A stretch of DNA of 64,000 nt from Dolomitihabitans soli. GTDB taxonomy: Bacteria > Actinomycetota > Actinomycetes > Streptosporangiales > Streptosporangiaceae. The stretch is from NCBI RefSeq assembly GCF_022213955.1, contig NZ_JAKNTW010000006.1:418569-482568 (forward strand), written 5' to 3'. Under the pieces are notes generated by a model, which was not told the origin of the DNA, searched no databases, and saw nothing but the letters and a program-made list of their open reading frames with translations. The position numbers were made by a program, and so were the translations under genes. Positions 39,540 through 48,397 of this stretch are shown piece after piece; the stretch's first letter is position 1; every line of letters starts with the position of its first letter.

Positions 39540-39929
39540 ATGGACCTGTCAACTCATTCGTATCCTGACTGGACGGTCTGCCGCGTCACCGGCGACGTTG
39601 ACATATTCACCGGGAACGCCTTCCGCGAGCAGCTGCTCGCCGTCGTCGACCGGCCCGGATGCCGGATTCTCATCGACCTGTCGGGCGTGACCTTCATGGA
39701 CGCCAACGGCCTGGGCATCCTGGTCTTCGCCAGGCGCGCGGCGATCAGCGGTGGCGGCACGCTTCGCCTGCTCGCACCGACCGTGGCCATGCGCCGCCTG
39801 CTGACCGCCAGCGGGCTGGCCGGCCTCTTCACGGTGAGCCTCGACCTCGCGGACGCGCGTCGGGCCGAGCCGTTCCACACCGACGAGCCACCGCCGAGGT
39901 CCTCGCGTCACCGCCTGACCCAGGTGTAG
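39540..39929 (+). CDS. STAS-domain protein lacking the phospho-acceptor serine
   Basis: 129 residues with an anti-sigma-factor-antagonist (SpoIIAA/RsbV-like) STAS domain. The usual DS(S/T)GLG loop reads FMDANGLGILVFARR, so neither loop position is Ser or Thr. It may be a constitutively active antagonist or act outside partner switching. A basic, Pro/Arg-rich tail follows the domain. ATG at 39540 with GGAGG upstream. No anti-sigma partner is adjacent. Confidence 0.85.
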   Translation: MDLSTHSYPDWTVCRVTGDVDIFTGNAFREQLLAVVDRPGCRILIDLSGVTFMDANGLGILVFARRAAISGGGTLRLLAPTVAMRRLLTASGLAGLFTVSLDLADARRAEPFHTDEPPPRSSRHRLTQV

Positions 39930-40028
39930 GAGACGCACCCCCCGGTTCGGGCCGCAGAAACGCGCCTGGAAACGCCTGAAGGGCGTCGAAGGTGCCGGCC
40001 CGAACCGCCGGGGAGTCGGTATGTCCAG

Positions 40029-40057
40029 CCGATTTCCGGAATCGGATTTCATGAAAT
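40029..40057. promoter_or_regulatory. two adjacent palindromes upstream of the DUF574 methyltransferase
   Basis: CCGATTTCCGGAATCGG (40029-40045; 6-bp arms) is followed at once by the perfect 12-bp palindrome ATTTCATGAAAT (40046-40057). They lie about 80 bp before the GTG at 40136 in an AT-richer patch and may bind a regulator. Confidence 0.45.
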
Positions 40058-40135
40058 TTCCGGACAAGATCTACAAATCAGCCCTGCTTCCCATACGATC
40101 TTGCTGTATCAAACAATCGGGGAGCAGGGAGCGGC

Positions 40136-40942
40136 GTGGAGGAGACCAAGGCGCCACCGGGAGTCGATCCGACCATTCCGAGCGTGGCCAGAATGTACGA
40201 CTACTACCTCGGTGGCAAGGACAACTTCGCGGTCGATCGCGAAGCCGCGGAGAAGATCATTGAGATCCTCCCCAATGTGCGCGACATCGCCAGGGAGAAC
40301 CGCGACTACCTGGTCCGAGTGGTGACCTACCTCAGCGACCAGGGCATCAGGCAGTTCCTCGACATCGGCGCCGGTCTGCCCACCCAGCGCAACGTGCACC
40401 AGGTCGCCCAGGACCTCGCGCCCGACTCCCGGGTCGTCTACGTCGACAACGATCCCATCGTGCTGGTGCACGCGCGGGCGATCCTCGCCGAGAACGCGGA
40501 CGTGATCGCCGTCGGCGCGGACATGCGCCTGCCGAAGGAGCTTCTCGACCATCCGGAGATCCGGGCCCACCTCGACTTCTCTCGCCCCGTCGCGATCCTG
40601 ATGCTCGGCGTGCTGCACTTCATCCCCGATGACGCCGAGGCCATGAGCATCGTCGAGGTGGTCAAGGCGAGCCTCGGACCGGGCAGCCACATGGTCGTCT
40701 CGCACGGCACCCTCGGCGAGTTGAGCGAGGAGCAGAAGCGTGAGGGGGCGCAGGTGATCAGCAGGACGTCGGCCCCGGGCGCCACCTCGCGCTCCCCGGC
40801 CCAGGTGCTCGCCTTCTTCGACGGACTCACTCTGGTCGAGCCCGGCGTGGTGGCGTTGCAGGACTGGCACCCCGAGGTGACGCTCTCCGTCGTCGCCCCC
40901 GGCCAGGCCGGGGCACTGGGCGGTGTCGGCCGGGTGGACTGA
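40136..40942 (+). CDS. DUF574-family SAM-dependent methyltransferase
   Basis: 268 residues. VARMYDYYLGGKDNFAVDRE is the N-terminal signature of this actinomycete-specific family, followed by FLDIGAGLPTQRNVHQVAQD (SAM-binding motif I) and VYVDNDPIVLVHAR (motif II). The C-terminal FFDGLTLVEPGVVALQDWHP is the same region that survives in the remnant at 21857. The methyl acceptor is unknown. GTG start, with GGGAGC upstream. Confidence 0.9.
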   Translation: MEETKAPPGVDPTIPSVARMYDYYLGGKDNFAVDREAAEKIIEILPNVRDIARENRDYLVRVVTYLSDQGIRQFLDIGAGLPTQRNVHQVAQDLAPDSRVVYVDNDPIVLVHARAILAENADVIAVGADMRLPKELLDHPEIRAHLDFSRPVAILMLGVLHFIPDDAEAMSIVEVVKASLGPGSHMVVSHGTLGELSEEQKREGAQVISRTSAPGATSRSPAQVLAFFDGLTLVEPGVVALQDWHPEVTLSVVAPGQAGALGGVGRVD

Positions 40943-41101
40943 ACGCCCGCGCGGACCGCCAACGGCCAGGTTGGGCCGTGATGGAAGCTCGCCGGCCGGT
41001 TGAGCCGGGCCGGCCGCAGGGCGGCCGGGTCACCGTGATGGCGGTTCCCCGGAAGGTGAGCGGCCGTGGCGCAGACTCGATCGCCGGGGCGGGCGGGCCG
41101 C

Positions 41102-41212
41102 TCAGCCGCCGAACAGCTGGGTGAGTTTCTGCAGCAGTTCGTAGAGGCCGTAGGCGAAGGGGAGACCGACCCACAGCCAGGCCAGCGTCATCAGGGCGGT
41201 GCGCCGGGTCAC
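41102..41212 (-). CDS. small membrane partner of the OFA-type MFS transporter
   Basis: A 36-residue peptide with one membrane helix (MTLAWLWVGLPFAYGLYELL) starting with GTG that overlaps the transporter stop by 4 bases (GTGA). Small proteins at this position follow OFA-family MFS genes in many actinomycetes and are annotated as an MFS small subunit. Too short for routine calling but well supported by coupling and composition. Confidence 0.75.
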   Translation of the reverse strand: MTRRTALMTLAWLWVGLPFAYGLYELLQKLTQLFGG

Positions 41213-42603
41213 GACCGGCCTCCTCGGGTGGCCACCGGGGTGCGGTCCCCGGCCGGCGGTTCGTGGTACCGGGCGTCGACCGGGCGGATCAGCTCGTTGG
41301 CGAGGAAGCCCACCACCAGCAGCCCGATCATGACGTAGAGGGACGAGGTGTAGAGCGCCGGCCCGGTCCTGCCCGCGCTCTCCTGCGCGTCGGCGACGGC
41401 GTTGACGATCAGCGGTCCCAGGATGCCTGCCGTCGACCAGGCGGTCAGCAGCCTGCCGTGGATGGCTCCCACCTGGTAGGTGCCGAACAGGTCCTTGAGG
41501 TAGGCGGGGACGGTGGCGAACCCGCCGCCGTAGAAGGACAGGATGCCGAGCGCGCAGACGATGAACAGCGGCTTGGAGGTGTTCCCGGCCAGCGCGATGG
41601 TGAGGTAGAGCAGCGCCCCCGCGCCGAGGTAGACGCGGTAGACGTTCTTCCGGCCGATCACGTCGGACGTCGAGGACCAGACGAACCGCCCCGCCATGTT
41701 GGCCAGCGACAGCAAGGCGACGAAGCCCGCCGCCGCTCCCACCGCGACCGGCGTCGCCGTACCCGAGAAGTAGTCGCGGATCATCGGGGCGGCCTTCTCC
41801 AGGATGCCGATGCCCGCCGTGACGTTCAGGCACAGAATGATCCACAGGCACCAGAACTGCGGGGTGCGGATCGCGTTGCGTGCCGAGACGTCGGCCGTGG
41901 TGACCAGCCGCCTCGCGGCCGATACGGCGGGCTCCCAGCCCGGCGGCCGCCAGCCCTCCGGCGGAACCCGGACGAGGAACACCCCCACCGACATGAAGAC
42001 CGCGTAGACGAGGCCGTGCACCAGGAACGTCTTGGCTATCCCGGCCGTGTCGGTGCCGAAGGCCGCGAGCATCCCCGCCGACCAGGGGGAGGCGATGAGA
42101 GCGCCGCCGCCGAAACCCATGATCGCGATCCCGGTGGCCATTCCCGGCCGGTCGGGGAACCACTTGATCAGGGTGGAGACGGGGGAGATGTAGCCGATGC
42201 CGAGCCCGATCCCGCCGACCAGGCCGTAGCCGAGGACCACCAGCCAGTACTGCCCGGTGGCGACGCCGAGCGCGGAGAGCAGGAAGCCGGAGGAGAAGCA
42301 GGTCATCGACACGAACATCGCCCAGCGCGGCCCGTTGCGCTCGACCAGGGTCCCGCCGAAGGCGGCGGACAGGCCGAGCATCACGATGCCCAGCTGGAAC
42401 GGCAGGGCACTCGCGGTGCCGGAGAGACCCAGCGCGCCTTCCAACGGTGGTTTGAACACGCTCCAGGCGTAGGCCTGGCCGATCGCCAGATGGACCGAGA
42501 GGGCCGCGGGCGGCACCAGCCAGCGGCTCCATGACGGCGAGGCCACAATGCGTGAACGGTCGAGGAAACTCGGACTGTGAGACGCGTCACCCGGCATTCG
42601 CAT
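41209..42603 (-). CDS. OFA-family (oxalate/formate antiporter-like) MFS transporter
   Basis: 464 residues with 12 predicted helices. The AIGQAYAWSVFKPPLEGALG start and GLGIGYISPVSTLIKWFPDR loop are hallmarks of the oxalate/formate antiporter family. The anion transported is unknown. Start taken as ATG at 42603; another in-frame ATG is two codons on. The C-terminal stop is coupled to the small membrane partner. Upstream lies a 25-bp tandem repeat. Confidence 0.88.
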   Translation of the reverse strand: MRMPGDASHSPSFLDRSRIVASPSWSRWLVPPAALSVHLAIGQAYAWSVFKPPLEGALGLSGTASALPFQLGIVMLGLSAAFGGTLVERNGPRWAMFVSMTCFSSGFLLSALGVATGQYWLVVLGYGLVGGIGLGIGYISPVSTLIKWFPDRPGMATGIAIMGFGGGALIASPWSAGMLAAFGTDTAGIAKTFLVHGLVYAVFMSVGVFLVRVPPEGWRPPGWEPAVSAARRLVTTADVSARNAIRTPQFWCLWIILCLNVTAGIGILEKAAPMIRDYFSGTATPVAVGAAAGFVALLSLANMAGRFVWSSTSDVIGRKNVYRVYLGAGALLYLTIALAGNTSKPLFIVCALGILSFYGGGFATVPAYLKDLFGTYQVGAIHGRLLTAWSTAGILGPLIVNAVADAQESAGRTGPALYTSSLYVMIGLLVVGFLANELIRPVDARYHEPPAGDRTPVATRGGRS

Positions 42604-42800
42604 ACAGTATTCCGGATCTCGTATGCCGTCGAGAGCCGGTTGACGAATGGTCAAGATTGTGCGGAAACCTACTTTCGCCGTGGGCGGTTTTAAACCGGAG
42701 AACTCACTCCGGCGAGCCGGGCGTGACGGCGGGCGGGCCGGCGGGCCCGAGTGCCGTGGGCCCGCGGGCCGTCACCGGCTGCGGCGAGTGGCTCGGGGGT

Positions 42801-42900
42801 GGCTTGCCGTACGGCGTCGTGGTCTGGCTTGGCGTACGACGTGGTGGTCTGGCTTGGCGTATGGCGTCGTGGTCTGGCTTGGCGTATGGCGTCGTGATGC
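42801..42900. repeat. four tandem copies of a 25-bp unit
   Basis: Units start at 42801, 42826, 42851 and 42876, each beginning GGCTTG(C/G)CGTA and most ending GTGGTCT. Units 3 and 4 are identical over their first 21 bases. The period is not a multiple of three and the array lies between two MFS genes, upstream of the OFA transporter, so it is non-coding. Confidence 0.85.
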
Positions 42901-42934
42901 TGCCTCGCTCGTCGTACACGTCAGTGGTGTTCCT

Positions 42935-44086
42935 CTAGTCGACGGGTAGTCGTCGCGCCGCCACGCCCGCCCAGCCGAGGCCCAGTGCGGCGATCCAGAG
43001 CACGCCGCCCGCGCCCAGACCGGCGGCCATCAGGCCGGCGGCGCTCGGGATGAGCACCTGACCGGTGCGGTTGCCCAGCAGCCGGAGCGACATGGCCCGC
43101 CCGCGAAGCCCCGGCGGCGCCGACTCGGCGAGCCAGGACATCGTCAGCGGCTGCCCCACGCCCAGCCCGAACCCGGTGACGAGCAGCGCCAGCGCGAGCA
43201 GCCAGAGTGGCACGGGAAGCGGGATGGCCGCCAGCGCGAGCGCGGCGGCGATCGTGCTGGCGACCAGCAGCCTGCGGCGGCCGAGCAACTGCGACAGCCG
43301 CCCGAGGAACAGCCGCGACCCCATCGAGGCCACCCCGCGTACGGCCAGCAGCATCCCGACGGTGCCCGAGGCGAGCCCCAGTTCGGCTCCGAGGGCGGGC
43401 AGGTAGACCAGCGTGATGTCGACGACGGCGAGGATCACGCAACTGGTGAGCAGCGCGTGCGGCAGACCGGGCAGCCGCATCAGCGACCGCAGTCCGCCGG
43501 CGGCGCTCTCCGCCGGGTGCGCCGCCCCCCGCCGGCCCGCCATGAACGCCGACAGAACGATCAGGACGATGGAGATGCCGCAGGTCCACGCGAAGATGCT
43601 CTGTGTGTCGGGGATCGCCCTCCCGCCGCCGAAGACCACGATCAGGCCGGGGCCGGCGACCTGGCCGAGCGAGGCGGCGAAGGTGTAGTGGCCGAACGCG
43701 GTGTCGAAGCGGCCCGGCGCGGTGGTGTTGGCCACCAGCGCCTGTTGCCCCACGACACAGCACAGGTGCCCGATGCCGAGCAGCACGCTGGCGGCGAGCA
43801 ACCCCGCGATGCTCCCTCCGGCCAGCAGGAAGGCGACGCTGGACAGCGTCAGCAGCACGGCGCCGCTCAACGCCACCCGCCGCTCACCCAGCCGGTCCAC
43901 CGCCTGCCCGGCCGGTACGGCCAGCAGCAGCGGCGCCACCGCGAAGCTCGCGCCCAGCACGCCGAGCCACGCCGGTGGGACGTCGAGCTCCAGCGCCCGG
44001 TACGACATGGTGGGCCGGAGCACGAACGTGAGCACCTGTGTGATCGCGGCGTGGGCCAGCAGGACGGCGACGCGACCGGCCTTCAC
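42935..44086 (-). CDS. MFS transporter
   Basis: 383 residues with about 12 helices; AVPAGQAVDRLGERRVALSG is the conserved loop between helices 2 and 3 and RLFLGRLSQLLGRRRLLVAS its counterpart in the second half. Small drug or metabolite exporter type. The shorter length and missing C-terminal tail are normal. It lies downstream of a TetR gene on the same strand, with a strong inverted repeat in its promoter region. Confidence 0.88.
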   Translation of the reverse strand: MKAGRVAVLLAHAAITQVLTFVLRPTMSYRALELDVPPAWLGVLGASFAVAPLLLAVPAGQAVDRLGERRVALSGAVLLTLSSVAFLLAGGSIAGLLAASVLLGIGHLCCVVGQQALVANTTAPGRFDTAFGHYTFAASLGQVAGPGLIVVFGGGRAIPDTQSIFAWTCGISIVLIVLSAFMAGRRGAAHPAESAAGGLRSLMRLPGLPHALLTSCVILAVVDITLVYLPALGAELGLASGTVGMLLAVRGVASMGSRLFLGRLSQLLGRRRLLVASTIAAALALAAIPLPVPLWLLALALLVTGFGLGVGQPLTMSWLAESAPPGLRGRAMSLRLLGNRTGQVLIPSAAGLMAAGLGAGGVLWIAALGLGWAGVAARRLPVD

Positions 44087-44174
44087 GCGACTCCCTTGGC
44101 CACGGCGCTCATCCGGCCGCGTCGGGCGGGATGATGCCCTCGGTCACTTGACGGACTCGCCCGATCGTACCCAC

Positions 44175-44203
44175 CGATATAACGTACACCCCCTGCTATA
44201 TCG
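44175..44203. promoter_or_regulatory. inverted repeat upstream of the MFS gene
   Basis: Perfect 7-bp arms CGATATA (44175-44181) and TATATCG (44197-44203) separated by 15 bases, about 90 bp before the MFS start codon. AT-rich dyads of this kind are typical operators; the regulator is not known. Confidence 0.5.
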
Positions 44204-44310
44204 CATGTTGCACTTGGATATGCCTATGTCGATGGGGGTGGCGAGGATGGAGGCTATAACCATGGGGCCGCCGCAGCGGCCTGGCTCGCCCATCCATTCG
44301 GGCGGGATGA

Positions 44311-44901
44311 TCAGTTGGCCCCGCAGAGCAGCAGGGCGCTGGTGGCCAGGGCGTCGCTGGCCTGCTGGGGTGTCATCCGTCCTGCTCGTACTTCGTCTCC
44401 GGCGGCGTGGCCGAGGGTGGCGACGGCGGTGACGAGCCAGGGCGTGGGAAGGCTGGAGGCGAATTCGCCGGACTGCCTGCCGCGGCTGAGAATCCGTTCG
44501 AGGTGGTCGAAGACCGGCTCGTGCCGCTCGGCGTCGGCGGCGTCGGGGGTAGCGGGGGTGGAGACGGTCAGGAGGAGCGGATAGCGCTGAAGGGTGCGCC
44601 AGCTGATGTCGAGCAGGCGCAGGAGCGCGTCCACGGCGGGTTCGCGGTCCAGCTGAGCTGCGTCCATCTGGGCCGCTGCCTCCGCGGTGATGTCGTCGAG
44701 CACCGCGCTGATGAGCGCCTCCCTGGTTTTGAAGTGGGCGTAGACGGTCTGGCGGCTCACTCCGGCTGCGGCGGCGATCTCTTCGACGCTCGCGTGCGGC
44801 TGCTCGGCGAGTACCTCTTTGGTCGCCCTGAGGATCTCGCTGGCGCTGCGGTCGGCGTCGGCGCGGCGGCGTCGGCGTCTGGCGGGTGCTATCTCAGACA
44901 T
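44311..44901 (-). CDS. TetR-family regulator
   Basis: 196 residues. DNA-binding domain about 20-70: ASVEEIAAAAGVSRQTVYAHF then KTREALISAVLDD. A basic N-terminal stretch (ARRRRRRADADR) precedes it. Divergent from the amidohydrolase operon with 37 bp between start codons, so it probably represses it; it may also affect the MFS gene downstream. ATG at 44901. Confidence 0.88.
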   Translation of the reverse strand: MSEIAPARRRRRRADADRSASEILRATKEVLAEQPHASVEEIAAAAGVSRQTVYAHFKTREALISAVLDDITAEAAAQMDAAQLDREPAVDALLRLLDISWRTLQRYPLLLTVSTPATPDAADAERHEPVFDHLERILSRGRQSGEFASSLPTPWLVTAVATLGHAAGDEVRAGRMTPQQASDALATSALLLCGAN

Positions 44902-44902
44902 G

Positions 44903-44938
44903 TTGTCAATCTTAGCCACCTTCACTATGTTTGACGCC
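44903..44938 (+). promoter_or_regulatory. promoter of the amidohydrolase operon, probably leaderless
   Basis: -35 TTGTCA (44903-44908), a 17-base spacer and -10 TATGTT (44926-44931). The ATG at 44939 lies 7 bases after the -10, where transcription should start, so the mRNA would begin at the start codon. Segments with CAGACATG at 44895 and CATGTCAG at 44938 flank the promoter in inverted orientation and may form the TetR operator. Confidence 0.6.
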
Positions 44939-46426
44939 ATGTCAGACTTAATGAAGAGGCGTGACGCGCTGAAGGCAGGAGCGCTCATGGTGATGGCCGG
45001 GACCACAGCGGGCACGGGTCAAGCCGCATCCGCATCCGCATCCGCATCGGCGTCGGAGGCGGCATCTGAGGCGCGCTGGATCGCGCTCACTGGAGTGACC
45101 GTTGTCGACGTCACCGGAGGCCCGCCCCGGCGCAACAGAACCGTGCTCATCCGTGGACAGCAGATCGTCTCGGTGGGACCGCGCCCCGAAATTCCAGAGG
45201 GCACGCAGATCATCGACCTGCCCGGCAAGTTCGTCATTCCGGGCTTGTGCGACGCACACGTGCACAGCATCCCCGACCAGCGCATCTCCCCGCCGCTGTA
45301 CCTCGTCAACGGCGTCACCACCGTCCGCGAAATGTCCGGCACCCCACTGCTGCACGAGTGGCGCGAGCGGATCGACCGGGGCGATCTGCTCGGGCCGCGC
45401 TCGGTCATCGGCAGCCGGATCATCGATGGTGCGCCGACCATCGGCGACCCGTCGGCGTTCGTCGAGGTCGCGACCGAGGCCCAAGCCCGCGAAGCGGTCC
45501 GCCAGGCGAAGCGGGAGGGCGCGGACTTCGTCAAGGTGTACTCCAGGCTCTCCCCCGAGCTGTACCGCGTGGTAGCCGAGGAGGCGCGCCGGCACCGGCT
45601 GCCGATGGCCGGGCACTGCCCCGACGGGGTCGCGTTGACCACGGCCAGCAGCCTCGGCCAGCGGAGCATCGAGCATCTCTACTCCACCTGGTACGCCACT
45701 TCCACGCGGGAGCGGAAGCTGCGCTCCCAGATCGCCGGCCTGGAGTTCGCGCGCAGCGACTACGTCAGCTGGATGCAGGAGATCCACCGGCTCGAGTGGG
45801 AGGCGGTCGCCGGCTACAGCACCGGTAAGGCGGCGTCGGTCTTCGCCACGCTGGCGCGCAACCGGACCAGGGTCGTGCCGACTTTGACGGCTTACCAGGT
45901 GCTGGACCGGCCCGAGGAGGTGCTGGACGACGGGCGGCTCAAGTATGTGCCTGCCGAGCTGGCCGACGGCTGGCGCTGGGCGCTGGACAACATCATCAAG
46001 GCGAACCGCACGCCGGAGGTCGCCGCGCAGCGATATGCACTGTTCGAGCGCCGCAAGGCCTTCGTGAACGAGATGGAGAGGGCCGGGGTGCCGGTGGTCG
46101 CGGGAACGGACGGCGGCGACGTGCCGTTCGTCGTGCCCGGATTCAGTCTGCACGACGAACTGGTCAACTTGGTGCGCTCAGGTCTGTCGCCGCTGCGCGC
46201 GCTGCGTGCCGCGACCCTGGAACCGGCGCGGCTGCTCGGGCTGGACGACTCGATCGGCACGGTCGCGCCCGGCAAGGCCGCCGATCTGGTGGTTTTGGAC
46301 GCCGATCCGCTGGCTGACATCCGCCACACCACCCGCATCCACACCGTGGTGGCCCGCGGCCGCGTCATCTCCACAGACCAGCGGGCGCGGATGCTCGCCG
46401 CGATCGAGAGCGCTGCGGCCGCATGA
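44939..46426 (+). CDS. Tat-exported metal-dependent amidohydrolase
   Basis: 495 residues. A twin-arginine signal (MKRRDALKAGALMVMAG) opens the protein, followed by an Ala-Ser repeat made by GCATCC hexanucleotide copies. The amidohydrolase barrel has H107-x-H109 (DAHVHS), K199 in FVKVYS (likely carbamylated), H226, H246 and D391 (AGTDGG), a complete binuclear metal site. Similar to imidazolonepropionase-like/prolidase-type hydrolases; substrate unknown. The ATG at 44939 matches a leaderless start; upstream ATGs lie inside the promoter. Confidence 0.88.
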   Translation: MSDLMKRRDALKAGALMVMAGTTAGTGQAASASASASASEAASEARWIALTGVTVVDVTGGPPRRNRTVLIRGQQIVSVGPRPEIPEGTQIIDLPGKFVIPGLCDAHVHSIPDQRISPPLYLVNGVTTVREMSGTPLLHEWRERIDRGDLLGPRSVIGSRIIDGAPTIGDPSAFVEVATEAQAREAVRQAKREGADFVKVYSRLSPELYRVVAEEARRHRLPMAGHCPDGVALTTASSLGQRSIEHLYSTWYATSTRERKLRSQIAGLEFARSDYVSWMQEIHRLEWEAVAGYSTGKAASVFATLARNRTRVVPTLTAYQVLDRPEEVLDDGRLKYVPAELADGWRWALDNIIKANRTPEVAAQRYALFERRKAFVNEMERAGVPVVAGTDGGDVPFVVPGFSLHDELVNLVRSGLSPLRALRAATLEPARLLGLDDSIGTVAPGKAADLVVLDADPLADIRHTTRIHTVVARGRVISTDQRARMLAAIESAAAA

Positions 46427-46896
46427 GAGCCTCGGACAGGGCGATCCGTCTCGTCACCGCACTGGCCCTGCTGTCGACCGGCCTGCTCGCGGGTGCCTTC
46501 GGCTACGGCGCCGTCAACGTCGCGACCACGTTCAACGCGGTGCCGCTCGACGTGCGGCTGACCTTCCATTCCGCTCTGATGCGGATGAACGGCCCCGTCA
46601 TGCAGACCATCATGGCGCTGGCCGCGCTGAGCTCGCTGGCCCTGGCCCTGCTCACGCGGCGTTACCTGGCCGGAGTGGCGAGTGTGCTGGCCGTGCTCTC
46701 GTTCCTGATCACCCGGTTCGGCAACGTGCCGATCAACGGACAGATAAAGGTGTGGGCCGTCGGCACCGCCCCGGCTGACCATGCCGAGATCCTGCAGCGG
46801 TGGGAGACGTTCAACGTCGTCCGCACGCTTACGGCCTTCGTCGCCTTCGTTTTGATCATCACCCTCACCGTTCGACCTCAGCGAGGAGATCACTAG
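46423..46896 (+). CDS. DUF1772 (anthrone-oxygenase-like) membrane protein
   Basis: 157 residues with four membrane helices. FGNVPINGQIKVWAVG and the end ILQRWETFNVVRTLTAFVAF form the family's conserved NVPIN and W-x2-N-x2-RT motifs. Relatives include small membrane monooxygenases for anthrone-type substrates, though most are uncharacterised. Overlaps the amidohydrolase by 4 bases and the SGNH gene by one, so a three-gene operon. Confidence 0.85.
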   Translation: MRASDRAIRLVTALALLSTGLLAGAFGYGAVNVATTFNAVPLDVRLTFHSALMRMNGPVMQTIMALAALSSLALALLTRRYLAGVASVLAVLSFLITRFGNVPINGQIKVWAVGTAPADHAEILQRWETFNVVRTLTAFVAFVLIITLTVRPQRGDH

Positions 46897-48134
46897 TGCG
46901 CTTCATCAGGATCCTCGTGGCGCTGGTCCTCGCCACGACACTGGCCGCCCAGCAGCCCGCCTCGGCGGAGTCGGGGCGCGGCTGGAAAGCCGCCTGGGCA
47001 GCCGCCCCCCAGCGCCCGGGCGCCAACTTCACCCCCAACTGGTCCGAGCAGGGCTTCGCGGGCCAGACCCTCCGGCAGGTGGCGCGGACCACCGTTGGCG
47101 GCGCTGCCGTCCGGATCCGGCTGACCAACGTGTACGGCACCGCTCCGCTGTCGGTCAGCGCCGCCACCGTGGCCCGCAGCTTCGCCGGTGCCGCCGTGAA
47201 GAAGGGATCGCTGCGGCGCCTGACGTACCGGCGCGCGGCGCAGTTCACCATCCCGGCCGGCGCGGAGCTGGTCAGCGACCCGGTGGCGTTGCCGGTCTCG
47301 GCACTGGAACGACTCACGGTCACGTTGCACTTCGCTAAGCCGACGGGACCGGCGACGTACCACGCTCAGGCGATGGCCGCGAGCTTCCGCGCTGAGGGCA
47401 ACCACGTGGCCGACCAGGGCTCGTCGGCTTTCACCGAATCCAGCGTGTCCTGGTACTACCTGTCCGGCGTCGACGTCCTGGGCGCCGCACGCGGCCGCGA
47501 CGGCGTGGCGCTGTTCGGAGACTCGCTCACCGACGGTTACGGCTCCACCCCCGGCGTCGACAACCGCTACCCCGACGAGCTGGCCGAACGGCTGGTGGCC
47601 GCCCGCCGGCCGCGCGCCGTACTCAACCAGGGCATCAGCGGCAACCGGCTGACCGTCGACTCCGCCTGGCTCGGCGACAGGGCCACCGCCCGGTTCGATC
47701 GTGACATCCTCGGCAGTCCCGGCGTGAGCACGCTAATCGTCCTCCTGGGCGTCAACGACATCGGCATGAGCGTGGCGCGTCAGCCCATGGCCGCACCGTA
47801 TACCGAAGTCTCGGCGGCCGAGATGATCGCCGCGCACCGCGAGGTGATCCGCCGGGCCCATGCCAAGGGCCTGCGTGTCATCGGCGGGACGATCCCGCCC
47901 ATGAAGGGCTCGCGGTACTACACGCCGCTCAGCGAGGCCAAGCGCGAGGAGGTCAACGCGTGGATCCGCACAAACGGCGAGTACGACGCGGTGGCCGACT
48001 TCGACCGTGCGCTGGCCTCGCCCGCTGATGAGGATCAGCTCGACCCCGCCTTCGACAGCGGCGACCATCTGCACCCCAGCGATGCGGGGTACCGTGCGAT
48101 GGCCGATGCCGTGGATCTCGCAGATCTGGGATGA
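46896..48134 (+). CDS. secreted SGNH/GDSL hydrolase
   Basis: 412 residues: signal peptide (IRILVALVLATTLAAQQPAS), a beta-rich N-terminal domain (about 30-200) and an SGNH esterase domain with Ser210 in LFGDSLTDG, Gly-Asn of GISGN, the GVND block and D390-x-x-H393 in DHLHPS. Such enzymes deacylate sugars or lipids outside the cell. GTG at 46896 follows GAGGAG by about 8 bases. Confidence 0.92.
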   Translation: MRFIRILVALVLATTLAAQQPASAESGRGWKAAWAAAPQRPGANFTPNWSEQGFAGQTLRQVARTTVGGAAVRIRLTNVYGTAPLSVSAATVARSFAGAAVKKGSLRRLTYRRAAQFTIPAGAELVSDPVALPVSALERLTVTLHFAKPTGPATYHAQAMAASFRAEGNHVADQGSSAFTESSVSWYYLSGVDVLGAARGRDGVALFGDSLTDGYGSTPGVDNRYPDELAERLVAARRPRAVLNQGISGNRLTVDSAWLGDRATARFDRDILGSPGVSTLIVLLGVNDIGMSVARQPMAAPYTEVSAAEMIAAHREVIRRAHAKGLRVIGGTIPPMKGSRYYTPLSEAKREEVNAWIRTNGEYDAVADFDRALASPADEDQLDPAFDSGDHLHPSDAGYRAMADAVDLADLG

Positions 48135-48142
48135 GCCGTCAT

Positions 48143-48163
48143 CCCGCGGGCCCGCGGGTTCTT
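48143..48163 (+). terminator. perfect palindrome after the SGNH operon
   Basis: CCCGCGGG is repeated head to tail (48143-48150, 48151-48158), forming a 16-base self-complementary element followed by TTCTT, 9 bp after the stop. Confidence 0.65.
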
Positions 48164-48397
48164 CGACTGCTCTCGTACGGCCCGCCGCGGCCGCGCACCC
48201 CGGCGAGGTCCTGACAGCGTCGGAACTGTCGCGCGGTGGCCGAACTCCTGACCGCGCGCGATGCGCTGGACACTCTCGTCGAGGCCACAGCGCCGCTCGA
48301 GCCCGCCGATCCGGCAGCATGCCAAGCCTTGGCGACTCCCCTTCGCAAGCCTGCCTGACCTGTGGCGGAGGCTTATCGTTTAATTCCGGCCGGATAG

